Part shown: piece after piece, positions 54,632-64,000 of the stretch
How positions within the stretch are numbered: the stretch's first letter is position 1
Layout of the letters: each line of letters begins with the position of its first letter
Source: Polyangiaceae bacterium
GTDB lineage: Bacteria > Myxococcota_A > Polyangia > Polyangiales > Polyangiaceae
Direction of reading: 5' to 3'
NCBI GenBank assembly: GCA_016719945.1
Contig: JADJYE010000010.1
Span: 124,001-188,000 of the forward strand
DNA: 64,000 bases
Notes under the pieces: generated by a model
The model's database searches: none
Told to the model about the DNA's origin: nothing
The model's input: only the letters and a program-made list of their open reading frames with translations
Made by a program: the position numbers and the translations under genes

Positions 54632-55963
54632 TCAGAGCTGACTTCGCAGCAGCGACCAGAACCAGTCGCTGAGCTTCTGGTTCCACGGCCGGCTCTGCCA
54701 CTCGGCGAGCGTGTAGGGCTCGGAGCGCTCGAGGTCGGCGTCGTGGCCTGCCGCGACGGGCGCGGCGAACGAGGCACCCAGGATGATCACGCTGAGCTCG
54801 TAGTTGAGTCGAAAGCTCCGCGGGTCAAGGTTCGAGGAGCCGACAATCGTCGCGACGCCGTCGAAGACCATGGTCTTCTCGTGGAGCACGTTCGACGCGT
54901 AGCGGTGGATGCGAACCCCCGCTCGCAGGAGCGAGCCCCACAGGTGTCGGCTCGCGCTGTCCACCATCGGCACATCGCTCTCTTTGGGCAGCAGCACCAG
55001 GCAGCGCCCGGTTCGCTTCGCCGCGAGCGCGAGCGCGCGCCGCAGCCTGCCGGAGGGGATGAAGTAGGCGCAGCTGATCCTCAGCTCGCTCACGACGGTC
55101 GATGCGAGCCTGGAGATCGCCCACTGGATGAGGTTGAAGAAGCCGGGCTGGCTGCCGAGGGGGAGGATCTCGATGTCCCCGACGGGGCGGGCGGTCAGCT
55201 CGGGGGCGGCCCCGTCGGGGCCCTCGGAGTGCGCCCACATCGCGTCGAACATGGCCGCGAGCTGGGGCACGACCGGCCCCATCAAGACCGCCCCACAGTC
55301 GCGCCACTGGCCGGCCCCGAGCGCGTGACCGAGGTAGTGATCGGCGATGTTGCGCCCGCCGACGATGGCGAGGCAGGTCCGCTCGCCGTCGTCGTCGCCG
55401 TCGCTCGGGTCGGGGGGCATGGGGTCGAAGCCGCGCGCCGTGGCGTCGACGAACGAGCGCGGCGCGTCGCACACCAGCAGCTTGCGGTGATCGCGCGCGT
55501 TGGGCTGCCAGATCTGCAGCTTGCCGAGGCGGCTCATGCGAAGCCTCCACGGCGCCGCCGGGTTGAACTCGAGCACCTGCCCGCCCGCCTCGGCGATCGG
55601 CTCGAAGAAGTCGTGGCCTGCAGAGCCCGAGCCGATCGAGTCGTACAGGACACGCACGAAGACCCCGCGCTTCGTCGCCTCCACCAGCTCGTCTCGAACC
55701 CGCACGCCGGTGGCGTCGGCGTCGAAGATGTACATCTCGAGGTCGACGCGGGACCGCGCCGCGCGGATCGCCGCGAGGATCCAGGCGAGCTGCACGCGGC
55801 CGTCTCGCACGTAGAAGGCGTGGTTGCCTCCGACGAAGCGGGGCGGGCCGGTCGCGACGCTGCGGAAGTGCGTCAGGTCCGCGAGCCTCGCGTGACCTTG
55901 CAGCCGCTCCTCGAAGGAGCGCTGCCAGCCCTCCTGGGCAAGGCTCAGCTTTCGGTCGGCCAT
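54632..55963 (-). CDS. Phospholipase D family protein (cardiolipin-synthase-like)
   Basis: 443 aa from ATG 55963; the frame runs further upstream but without coding character. Two HKD motifs are present: HRKLLVCD (near residue 160) and LHEKTMVFDG with GSSNLDPRSFRLN (near 360). ARSRVDLEMYIFDADATGVRVRDEL is the typical first strand-helix unit of the ClsB-like class. It lacks the N-terminal membrane helices of ClsA, so it resembles ClsB/ClsC. It probably transfers phosphatidyl groups to make cardiolipin, or hydrolyses phosphodiesters. Divergent from the FGE-like gene. Confidence 0.88.
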   Translation of the reverse strand: MADRKLSLAQEGWQRSFEERLQGHARLADLTHFRSVATGPPRFVGGNHAFYVRDGRVQLAWILAAIRAARSRVDLEMYIFDADATGVRVRDELVEATKRGVFVRVLYDSIGSGSAGHDFFEPIAEAGGQVLEFNPAAPWRLRMSRLGKLQIWQPNARDHRKLLVCDAPRSFVDATARGFDPMPPDPSDGDDDGERTCLAIVGGRNIADHYLGHALGAGQWRDCGAVLMGPVVPQLAAMFDAMWAHSEGPDGAAPELTARPVGDIEILPLGSQPGFFNLIQWAISRLASTVVSELRISCAYFIPSGRLRRALALAAKRTGRCLVLLPKESDVPMVDSASRHLWGSLLRAGVRIHRYASNVLHEKTMVFDGVATIVGSSNLDPRSFRLNYELSVIILGASFAAPVAAGHDADLERSEPYTLAEWQSRPWNQKLSDWFWSLLRSQL

Positions 55964-56065
55964 GGCTCGTTCGTTCGCCCCGCGCCCACCGACCTTACAC
56001 CGGTCGGGCGGCGGCCGCGTCGTCCCCGGCTTGATCGCGCCGTGGCATCGTGCCATCCGCGGCAC

Positions 56066-57022
56066 GTGCGTGCTTACACCTTGCTGGTCGCCGCGGGGCT
56101 CGCCTCCTGGTCGTGCGCCGACGCGCCGCCCTCGACCTCGTCGCGCGCAGGGGAGACCGCGGAGGCGAGCGCGCACGCGTCTGTCGCGATCGTCGCCAGC
56201 TCGCCCAGCGCGAGCGCGAGCGTCGCGCCGGTGATCACGGCGGTGGCCTCGAGCTCGCTCGCCGCCGCCTCGAGCGCCGCGCTGCCCGGCCGGACCGAAG
56301 ACTGCCCGCAGGGGATGGTGCTCAACGAGGGCCCATTTTGCCCGGCGCTCACGCAAAACTGCCTCGATCACCACACCGAATACGACGCCGCGAAGGACGC
56401 GCGTAAGACTGTGAGTGAGCGGTGTCTGCTCTACGAAGAGCCCTCGCGCTGCGTCTCCAAGAAGCGCCGGCCGATGCGCTTCTGCATGGATCGTTACGAG
56501 TTCCCGAACCGCGTCGGGGAGCTGCCGCGTGTGCTCACCTCGTGGAGGAGCGCGAAGAAGCTGTGCGAGAAGGAGGGCAAGCGCCTGTGCACGGAGGACG
56601 AGTTCAACTTCGCGTGCGAAGGCCCCGAGATGCGCCCTTACGTCTACGGGTATCGGCGCGACCCGACAGTGTGCAACTTCGACAAGCCGTACCGGTACCC
56701 CGATCACTCGCGGCAGATGCTCGAGTACGACGAGTGCCTCGCCGACGCCGCGTGCAAGGCCGAGCTCGAGCGGCTCGATCAGCGCGAGCGCATCGGCGAC
56801 CGGACCACGTGTGTGTCGTGGGCGGGCGTCTTCGACCTCAACGGCAACGCCAACGAGTGGGTCGAGCTCCCGGGGGAGAAGCCGCCGAACCGCAGCGGGC
56901 TGAAGGGCGGGTGGTGGGGGCCGATCCGCGCGCGCTGCCGGCCGACGGTGACGTTCCACAAGGAGAGCGACTACGGCTACGAGGCCGGCTTCCGCTGCTG
57001 CGCGGACGCGCGGTCGCCGTAG
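56066..57022 (+). CDS. FGE/sulfatase-modifying-factor-like lipoprotein
   Basis: 318 aa from GTG 56066. Signal peptide AYTLLVAAGLASWSC with lipobox; an Ala/Ser linker follows. The C-terminal ~230 residues carry the FGE-sulfatase fold: CPQGMVLNEGPFC, RFCMDRYEFPNRVGELPRV, AKKLCEKEGKRLCTEDEFNFACEG and FDLNGNANEWVELPGEK with GLKGGWWGPIRARCRPT. Catalytic Cys pairs of true formylglycine enzymes are not clear, so it may be a non-catalytic C-type-lectin-like member, common in myxobacterial envelopes. Cys-rich throughout, consistent with secretion. Confidence 0.8.
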   Translation: MRAYTLLVAAGLASWSCADAPPSTSSRAGETAEASAHASVAIVASSPSASASVAPVITAVASSSLAAASSAALPGRTEDCPQGMVLNEGPFCPALTQNCLDHHTEYDAAKDARKTVSERCLLYEEPSRCVSKKRRPMRFCMDRYEFPNRVGELPRVLTSWRSAKKLCEKEGKRLCTEDEFNFACEGPEMRPYVYGYRRDPTVCNFDKPYRYPDHSRQMLEYDECLADAACKAELERLDQRERIGDRTTCVSWAGVFDLNGNANEWVELPGEKPPNRSGLKGGWWGPIRARCRPTVTFHKESDYGYEAGFRCCADARSP

Positions 57023-57033
57023 GCCTGCTCGCT

Positions 57034-57197
57034 GCGTGCTGGCCGCTCGGCGGTAGGGGTCTCCCGTGCTCGTTCGGCCGGGGACCCCTCGCCTGCGGCG
57101 CGTGGAGAGCTTGCAGCGTGCTGGCCGCTCGGCGGTGGGGGTCTCCCGTGCTCGTTCGGCTGGGGACCCCTCGCCTGCGGCGCGTGGGCAGCTCGCC
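57034..57197. repeat. 82-bp tandem duplication
   Basis: Two adjacent copies begin GCGTGCTGGCCGCTCGG at 57034 and 57116 and both contain the GGGGTCTCCC/GGGGACCCC inverted pair. Confidence 0.8.
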
Positions 57198-57337
57198 GCG
57201 GGCTCCCCAGTCACCCGCTGCGCGGGTGACAGCCCGCGCGAGAGCCAAGCCCAAAGGTCTCGACGCGCCTACGGCTCGCCCCAGCCGCCCTCCGCGCGGA
57301 AGACCCCCACCGCCGGGCTGCGTCGTGGCGAGGTCGA

Positions 57338-57390
57338 AGCCGAAGCCGATGCCGATGCCGATGCCGATGCCGATGCCGATGCCGATGTCG
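57338..57390. repeat. GCCGAT hexanucleotide array
   Basis: About seven GCCGAT units with degenerate flanking units (GCCGAA, GTCGAC). A microsatellite; it would read as Asp-Ala repeats in one frame. Confidence 0.85.
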
Positions 57391-57543
57391 ACGCCGACCC
57401 CGATCGGTCGCGGCGCACTCAAGCTACGAGAACGCTTAGCCCCACGCGCGCCCACATGCCGACACGTCACGGTGAGGGCAAGAGGCCTCACAGTTGACCG
57501 TCTCGCCGCTGCGGCCCGACCATATTCGCAACATGGGGGCTAC

Positions 57544-57578
57544 ATGGCGCGAGCGGTCCGTTTCTCCTCTCCTCTCCT
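57544..57578 (+). pseudogene. 5' exon of the YD-repeat lipoprotein, split by a group II intron
   Basis: ATG 57544 reads MARAVRFSSPLL and stops at the intron boundary. Joining to the downstream frame gives a signal peptide leading into LLFALLAVSC. That join is in frame only if the intron ends at 59540; the usual AY intron end would be 59541. Micro-repeats of CTCCT on both sides make the exact register uncertain. Confidence 0.5.
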
Positions 57579-58123
57579 GTGCGTCCTGCCAAGCCCTGAA
57601 CTGGAGGAAGCGATGTAGCCCAGACAACGCGGAAACCAACTGTCGTGTCCCAGCGGGTTGAAATCCCGTCCGACCAAACGGCGCCGAAAGTCGGAAGCGA
57701 GTCTTGCGCGGTCGTAGGCAGCACACGGGCGACCGTGACCGCGAAGCGTAGACAGCGAGCGAGCAGGCTGTGTGATTGGGCCGCGTAATGTGAGAAGTGA
57801 CGAGAGCCGACGGCCCGGGAGAAGCCGGAAGGCAGCATCGCGAGGAGCAGACTCAGGGCGCGAGCCCGGCGGCGTATGTCCTCGTGGTCTCGTCGCGGTC
57901 GTAGAGCAGGGCATGCAGCGAAGGGGACACCAGGGAACAGGAGAGATCCCACCTGCTGGACGAGGGCGACCTCGGACGAAGCACCGCGGCGACGCAAGGA
58001 AGCCCGGTGTGGCACGTGGGAAGTCGGAGCGCCGCGTACGAGCGACGACGTCGGGGGAACCGTCTCGAGGGGACCCGACCGAGCAAAGGCGGCGCCGTGC
58101 AGTGGACCTGATCGAGGGCTCAG

Positions 58124-59452
58124 ATGACCGAGACCGAGAGCTCGAACGACATCTCCAGGAGACTCGATCAGATAGCAAGAGCGGCGAGGGCGCGTCCCGG
58201 TGCCATCACCACGCTCGCGCACCACATCGACCTCGCGTGGCTGCGCGAGGCGCATCGACGCACTCGGAAGGACGGGGCATGCGGTGTGGACGGACGGAGC
58301 AGTGGGGAGTACGCGATGAAGTTGGAGGACAACCTCCGATCGCTGCTCGACCGCGCGAAGTCGGGCACATACCGCGCGCCGCCCGTGCGCCGCGTCCACA
58401 TCCCGAAGGATGGGAAGGAGACGCGACCTCTCGGGATCCCGACGTTCGAGGACAAGGTGCTGCAGCGCGCAGTCGCGATGCTGTTGGAGGCCGTCTACGA
58501 GCAGGACTTTCTGGACTGCTCGTTCGGCTTCCGTCCCGGGCGCTCGGCGCAACAAGCGCTGAGCGTCCTTCAAACGGCGGCGGTGAACAGTGCGGGTGGG
58601 TGGGCAATCGAGGTCGACATCCGGAAGTTCTTCGACAGCGTCGATCATGCGGTGCTGAGGGAAGTGCTTCGCCGGCGAGTGCGAGATGGCGTGATCCTGC
58701 GCCTGATCGGAAAGTGGCTCAACGCAGGCGTGCTGGAGGACGGCGCGGTGAAGCGCCTCGACTCTGGGACGCCTCAAGGAGGGGTAATCTCGCCGATGCT
58801 GGCGAACATCCTGCTCCACGAGGTGCTCGACGCGTGGTTCCAGGACGAGGTGAAGCCCCGGCTGCGAGGTCAGGGCACGCTCGTTCGCTACGCGGACGAC
58901 GCCGTGATGATGTTCTCGACGGAAGCCGACGCGAAGCGTGTGTTCGACGTCTTGCCGAAGCGATTCGCCAAGTACGGACTCACACTACATCCGGAGAAGA
59001 CGAAGCTCGTCGCCTTCGAGCGACCAGACCGTCCCTACCGGACCGATCGCGACGACGGTCCGGGACCCCTGCGCCCTGGAACCTTCGACTTCCTCGGCTT
59101 CACCATCCACTGGGGCAAGGGCCTCGATGGGAAGTGGCTGGTACAGACACGAACATCCAAGAGCCGCTTCCAGCGCACGCTGAAGGCCATCGCGACGTGG
59201 TGCCAGATGCATCGTCACCACGCCATCGGTGATCAGCAGCGCGCGCTGAACCAGAAGCTTCGTGGCCACTACGCCTACTTCGGGAGGCGTGGGAACTCCG
59301 GACGCCTCTGGGACGTGTACGCACGCGCCGTTGGAACGTGGCGCAGGTGGTTATCACGTCGATCGCATAGAGCGCAGATCACCTGGTCCGCGATGACACG
59401 GCTGCTCGAGCGGTATCCGCTCGCTCGGCCCAGAGCAAGGATCGTCTCGTAG
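58124..59452 (+). CDS. ltrA: Group II intron reverse transcriptase/maturase
   Basis: 442 aa from ATG 58124. Reverse-transcriptase blocks: RRVHIPKDGKETRPLGIPTFEDKVLQRAV, FGFRPGRSAQQAL, EVDIRKFFDSVDH, GTPQGGVISPMLANILLHEVLD and catalytic VRYADDAVMMF (YADD near 256). The maturase/X domain follows, with GHYAYFGRRGNSGRLWD and ending in LLERYPLARPRARIVS. There is no HNH endonuclease domain, so mobility would use nicked or single-stranded targets such as replication forks. The protein acts in intron splicing and retrohoming. Confidence 0.95.
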   Translation: MTETESSNDISRRLDQIARAARARPGAITTLAHHIDLAWLREAHRRTRKDGACGVDGRSSGEYAMKLEDNLRSLLDRAKSGTYRAPPVRRVHIPKDGKETRPLGIPTFEDKVLQRAVAMLLEAVYEQDFLDCSFGFRPGRSAQQALSVLQTAAVNSAGGWAIEVDIRKFFDSVDHAVLREVLRRRVRDGVILRLIGKWLNAGVLEDGAVKRLDSGTPQGGVISPMLANILLHEVLDAWFQDEVKPRLRGQGTLVRYADDAVMMFSTEADAKRVFDVLPKRFAKYGLTLHPEKTKLVAFERPDRPYRTDRDDGPGPLRPGTFDFLGFTIHWGKGLDGKWLVQTRTSKSRFQRTLKAIATWCQMHRHHAIGDQQRALNQKLRGHYAYFGRRGNSGRLWDVYARAVGTWRRWLSRRSHRAQITWSAMTRLLERYPLARPRARIVS

Positions 59453-59469
59453 CGAATCCGCCGCACGAG

Positions 59470-59502
59470 GAGCCGGATGCGGTAGTCCCGCACGTCCGGA
59501 TC
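59470..59502 (+). ncRNA. Group II intron domain V
   Basis: GAGCCGGATGCGG, a short loop, then CCGCACGTCCGGATC folds as domain V, with catalytic AGC at 59471-59473. A domain VI hairpin follows to 59541. Confidence 0.85.
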
Positions 59503-59541
59503 TGTGGGGGCCCCGGGAAGAAATTCCCGGGGCTACCCGAC

Positions 59542-62500
59542 CTCCTCTCCTCTCCTCTCCTCTTCGCTCTGCTCGCCGTCTCGTGTGACGACGGAGCGGA
59601 CGAGACGGTAGGCACGAGCGAGCAAGCGGTGACGTGCCGCGCAGTGGAGCTGTCGATCTCCCGCAGCCCCGGGTCCGCGTGGACCACCGACGAGGAGACG
59701 CTGTCACCGGCGATGTCGTTCGTGTTGCCAGATCGGCTGCAGGTCGTCGCCAACAACGCGGGGCTGCACGACGTGACGTTCAGCTACACGCTCGGCGCTG
59801 CGCTCCACACGTGCCTCTACCGCGCGCGCTGGAAGCCGGTCGGGCAGCCGGATCAGTTCGTGTCGTGCACGTCGGGCGCGGTGCCGGGGGAGGCGATCGA
59901 GGCGGATTGGGTAGCGCTGAGCTCCAGTGGCTCGCCCGCCACGATCACGCTGACGCTCGAGGAGACGCTGCCCTGCGACGGGGGCGTGGGAGGCGGCACC
60001 GCAACCGGCGGCTCCGGCCAAGGCGGGCTGCACGTGGGCGGCTTCGGCGGCAGCAGCACCGGCGGCGCCCCGCAGGGAGGCGCAGGGCAAGGCGGCTCGA
60101 CCGCGCAGGGCGCCGGCGGTCTGGGTGGAGCCGGAGGCGTGGGGGGACAAGGTGGCTCCAGCCAAGGAGGCCATGGCGGAGCCGGCGGAAGTCCAGGCAC
60201 CGGAGGAGAGGGCGGAGTCGGCGGGCAAGGGGGCGACGGAGGCGAAGGCGGCAGCGGCGGCGGCCCGTCCTGCGCCGACATCGTGGACGACGGCGACCCC
60301 TGCACGATCGACCGCTGTGATCCGAGCGGCGTGCTCGTGCGCACGACGTGCAGCGCGCTCGATCCCACCGTGTCGACCACGCTCTACGACTCGCTCTCGT
60401 TCTTGTTCGAGACCGAGCCGCTCGTGCAGACCGGCGTCGCGCCGGGCACCATCGACGTCGTGGCGGTAGCCGGAATCACGGGGCGCGTCGTCGGCCCAGA
60501 CGGGCTCGGGCTCTCCAATGTCTCGGTGACGATCCTCGGGCACCCCGAATACGGCGCGACCCTCACGGACGCGACCGGCCGCTACATCCTCGCCGTCAAC
60601 GCGAGCCATCGGCTGACCCTCGACATCCAGGCCGCAGGCTTCATCCGCGCGCAGCGCGCCGTTGAGGCGCCCATGCAGCAGATTGCGCACGCGGCCGACG
60701 TGATGCTGAGCGTGGCCAACCCGAGCGCGACCTTCGTGGATCTGGAAGCGATCACGGAGCCGACGGCGGCGCTCGGCAGCGTGGAGAGCGACGACGCCGG
60801 CCCGCGCCAGGGCGCGCTGCTGTTCGCGCCCGGGACGACGGCGGCCATGCGCTTTCCGGATGGCTCGACCCAGGCTGTGCCTTCGATGACGGTGCGTGTC
60901 ACCGAGCTCACCGTCGGCGTGGACGGCCAACGCCGCATGCCGGGAGAGCTCCCAGACAACACAGCGTACACCTACGCCGTCGACCTCCAGGCTGACGAGG
61001 CCGCTGCGGCGGGCGCAGAGCACGTCGAGCTCAGCGAGCCGGCAAGCTACTTCCTCGAGAACTTCATTGGGGCGCCGGTCGGCACCGCCGTGCCCGCCGG
61101 CACGTACGACTACGAGCAAGGCCTCTGGGTGGCCGACCCCGACGGGCGTGTGGCGCAGCTCGTCTCGATCACCGGCGGCCTTGCCGACCTCGATATCACC
61201 GGCGACGGAGTCGCCGACTCGGCGGCGTCGGTGGAGGCGATCGGGATCAGCGACGATGAGCGCGCCTGGCTCGCGACGCGCTACGCCGTGGGCGCCGAGC
61301 TGTGGCACACGGAGGTCGCCCACTTTTCGGTGATCGACCTCAACAACATGAAGGGCTGCCCTGCTTGCGAAGGGCCGCCGGACCTGCCGGTTACGACGGA
61401 CGACACGTGCTCCGCGGAGGAGGAGGTCGCGTCGGTGATCGAGTGCACCAACCAGACCTTCGGAGAGGACGTGCCGATCGCGGGTACGCCGTACAGCCTG
61501 CACTATCGCAGCGACCGAGTACCCGGGCGCGCCGCCGCGCGCCGTGTGACGGTGCAGATCACCGACGACACGGTGTCTGCCGTGCTGCGCGCGGTCGTGG
61601 TGCGGCTGCGGGTGGCGGGGCGGCAGATCGAGCAGCGAGTCGAGTGCCCCTGCTCGCCCAATGACACCACGACGATCGAGTGGGACGGGCTGGACCTGTT
61701 CGGGCGCACGACGCATGGGCACCAGCCAGCGGAGATCGAGCTCGCCTACGAGTATCCATTTGGCAGCGGGGCGCCGTCGCCGCGGGTGGACGGCCTCACC
61801 TCGTTTGGGACGTGGCTACCCAACCTCGAGCTCAACGTCGACGACGTGCGCAACGTCGCTGAGATCCGAACGCGCCGGCGGCTCGACCTCGGGCGCTCGG
61901 GCAACGAGGTGCACGGCCTCGGCCGGTTCTCGTTCGATGCGGTGCATGCGTACGACCTTGCGAGCCGCACTTTGTACCGCGGCGACGGCTCACGCCGGCG
62001 CGGCGACGCGGTGACGAGCACCCTGGAGCCGCTCCACATCAAGGGTCTCAACGACGTCCTCTGGGACACCCTCGCGCTGCCCGACGGCGGCTTCCTCATG
62101 AGCCTCGCCTCCGGCCTCTATCGTCGAGGTCCAGACGGGACCGACACCAAGCTCGGCCCCCACGTCTCGGATGGCTGCACCTCCGCCTTCGAGATCCCAG
62201 CCTTGCAGTCGTGTTACGCGAAGCTGCTCTCCAACCTGACGCTCGGTCCCGACGGGAGCATCTACGCGACCATCGAGAGCGGGTCGCGCATCCTGCGCAT
62301 CCGGCCGAGTGGCATCGTCTCCCACGTGGCGGGACTTGGCTTGGGAGGTGAAACGGGCGACGGCGGGCTCGCCACGTCCGCCTTCGTCTCGTGTCGGTCG
62401 CTCGCCGTCGGCTCCGACGGTGCCGTGTATTGCGGTGGCAACACCACGCTTCGACGTATCGGCCCCGAGGGCACCATCCGCACGGTCGCGGGCGGGCCCG

Positions 62501-64000
62501 GCACGCTGAATGGCAACGACATCCCGGCCGCTCAAGCGCAGCTCCGCGTCGTGGTCGACATGACCTTCCTGCGCGACGGCTCCCTCCTGCTCAACACGGA
62601 AGGGCTCACCAGCCAGCTGCGCAAGATCGGCACGGACGGCGTCATCCGCTGCGTCGCCGGCTGCGGAGGGACATCGTACGCTGACGGCGAGCCGGCGCTG
62701 ACCGCCCTGCTCGATCGCTGCGACGACATCGCCGAGGGCCCCGACGGCACGCTCTATTTCACCGCCGCCGTAGCTCAGCTCGCCCCGAACGGCAGCACGA
62801 TCTTCCGCAAGGCCATCCGCACGATCGGTCTCGACGGTCGCCTCGGCACCCTCGCGGGGCTCGGCGGACCCGAGTGCCAGGACAACGTGAACCTGTGCGG
62901 CGTCGACGGCCCCGCGCTGAGCGCAAACTTCAGCCCGAGCAGCCTCTCGATCGGCGCCGACGGCAAGGTCTTCGGACACACCCCGCAGATGGTCTTCGGT
63001 CTGACCGCCGACTTGCCTTCGTTTGCGCGCAGCGGCTTCGTCGTGACCGAGGGCGAGGGCCGCACGGCGTACCTGTTCGACGCGCAAGGTCGGCACCTGC
63101 AGACCTTCGACGCCGACACGGGTGTGGTCACCCTCACCATCACGCATGACGACGAGGGGCGACTCCTGTCGCTCACCGACCGCGACGGGCTCGTCACCTC
63201 GATTGAGCGTGACGCCGCCGGCACGCCGCTCGAGATCGTGGGCCCCTACGGCCACCGCACCAACCTCGGCCTCGACGACAACGGAACCCTCAACCGCATC
63301 GAGGACCCCGAGGGAGGCGCCTGGATCGCCGACTACGACGACCTCGGGCTCATGCTCTCGTGGACCAACCGCAACGGCCATCAGAAGACGCTCACCTGGG
63401 ACTCGGGCGGCCTCCTGCAATCCATCACTGACGCCGCCTTCGCCACGACCACGCTGACCCCCACGACAACGCCTGCCGGACGAGCGGTGACCCTCGAGAG
63501 CGCCCTTGGGCGCACCCGCACCTATGCTCTCGAGCAGGCCGCCGGGCCGACCGAGGTGCGCGCCAACACGGGGCGCAACGGCCTTATCACCACCTCCATC
63601 CGCACAGGCGCGGCGACCTCCTCGGTCACCTCCCCGGACGGCACCCTCACCTCGATCACCCGCGCCCCTGACCCCCGCTTCGGCATGGCGTCGCCGTACG
63701 TGGCCGAGCATGTGGTCGCCCTCCCGAGCGGCCTCACCAAGACCGTCACTCGCACTCGGGACGTGACGCTCGCGGGGCCCGGTGCCCTCTTCGACCTCGA
63801 GACGCGGACCGACGTGACGACGATCGGTGGACGCTCGTGGTCCACCACCTACGACAAGACCACGAGCGAGGTGACGACGACCTCGCCCGAGGGCCGTGTC
63901 GCGACACGCGTGCTCGACGCGCTCGGCCGCACGATCGAGCTGCACGCCCCGGGTAGCCTGCCTGTCTCGATCGGCTACGATCTCGACGGAAGGCCCATCA
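59542..64000 (+). CDS. Giant YD-repeat lipoprotein (teneurin/Rhs-like), open at the window end
   Basis: The frame is open from the intron end to base 64000, at least 1480 codons. It begins with the rest of a signal peptide (LLFALLAVSC, lipobox AVSC), then a Gly-rich linker (about 59985-60265, GGxGG repeats). A carboxypeptidase-regulatory-like domain follows (GITGRVVGPDGLGLSNVSVTILG). NHL/beta-propeller-type repeats span about 62030-62900 (GPDGSIYATIESGSRILRIRPSG, GSDGAVYCGGNTTLRRIGPEG). YD-type repeats begin near 63010 (YLFDAQGRHLQTFDADTG, ITHDDEGRLLSLTDRDG). This order of propeller then YD shell matches bacterial teneurin/Rhs-like polymorphic toxins, whose toxin tip is at the C-terminus, outside the window. 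Its 5' end is displaced by the group II intron, so expression depends on splicing. Confidence 0.85.

Larger units (their letters stand above)
57023..57543. repeat. Repeat-rich intergenic stretch without a convincing gene
   Basis: It holds an 82-bp tandem duplication (57034-57115, 57116-57197; two differences in about 73 bp), then a perfect GTCACCCGC/GCGGGTGAC hairpin (57210-57230) that may terminate the preceding gene. It ends with a GCCGAT hexamer array (about 57338-57390). Frames crossing it are low-complexity. Confidence 0.75.
57579..59541 (+). mobile_element. Group II intron with intron-encoded reverse transcriptase
   Basis: The 5' end is GTGCG at 57579. The 3' end follows a domain VI hairpin (GCCCCGGG...CCCGGGG) with a candidate branch A in CTACCCGAC, ending at 59541. 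The flanking exons are CTCCT micro-repeats. AGGAGAG at 57939-57945 pairs with the last seven exon bases CTCTCCT (EBS1-IBS1), and GAGGAG at 57842-57847 pairs with CTCCTC at 57564-57569 (EBS2-IBS2). The element is about 1.96 kb, plus strand, same direction as the host gene. It appears complete and recent. Confidence 0.85.

Noticed and set aside
57338..57390. Short array considered as a CRISPR
   Set aside because: Hexamer units without spacers; no cas genes in the window.

Overview
The window is GC-rich, densely coded DNA, most likely chromosome of a myxobacterium of the Polyangiales/Sorangiineae type (inference). Supporting traits are eukaryote-like Ser/Thr kinases (two hybrids and a PglW), lipoproteins with Gly- or Thr/Ser-rich linkers behind the lipobox, an AgmX/PglI-type C-terminal domain protein, a DUF2169 protein and a YD-repeat giant. 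No tRNA, rRNA or CRISPR array was seen.

Layout. (1) 1-12878, mostly minus strand: a BREX type 2 / Pgl phage-defence locus. It runs an unknown gene, pglW, pglX (frame broken at a C7 tract), two unrecognised proteins, then pglY, which leaves the window at base 1. A ~100-aa plus-strand gene with a Fic-inhibitor-like motif sits between pglY and the rest. (2) 12951-15477, minus: a possible graspetide (omega-ester RiPP) cassette of a 147-aa precursor-like protein, an MvdD-type ATP-grasp ligase and a secreted Pro/Ala-rich protein. (3) 15751-18775: a four-helix-bundle protein, an 850-bp hairpin-rich low-complexity island, a membrane Ser/Thr kinase with a frameshift, and rlpA. (4) 18774-30292: gatB-plsC; a DUF2252 protein and a GNAT with a histone-H1-like tail; sdhCAB; a DUF2169 protein; a CNNM/CorC protein; bolA. 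(5) 30418-45900: gcvP, lipoproteins, a kinase-AAA-TPR regulator, a Uma2 nuclease-like protein, an ACT-domain protein, a cytochrome P450 remnant, a truncated haemoglobin, a twice-frameshifted membrane protein and a SUV3-like helicase. (6) 45950-57022: a five-haem lipoprotein, a CysC-like kinase with a phosphotransferase-fold protein, an RND efflux pair, a phospholipase-D-family synthase and a formylglycine-generating-enzyme-like lipoprotein. (7) 57023-64000: short repeats, then a group II intron inserted in the signal-peptide region of a very large YD-repeat lipoprotein that continues past the window.

Four reading-frame breaks (pglX, the 16935 kinase, and two in the 42362 gene) are each repaired by removing one G or C from a homopolymer. 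That pattern suggests systematic over-calling in the assembly, so these genes may be intact in the organism. The pglX tract still deserves a look, because Pgl phase variation through a pglX homopolymer is described in Streptomyces coelicolor.
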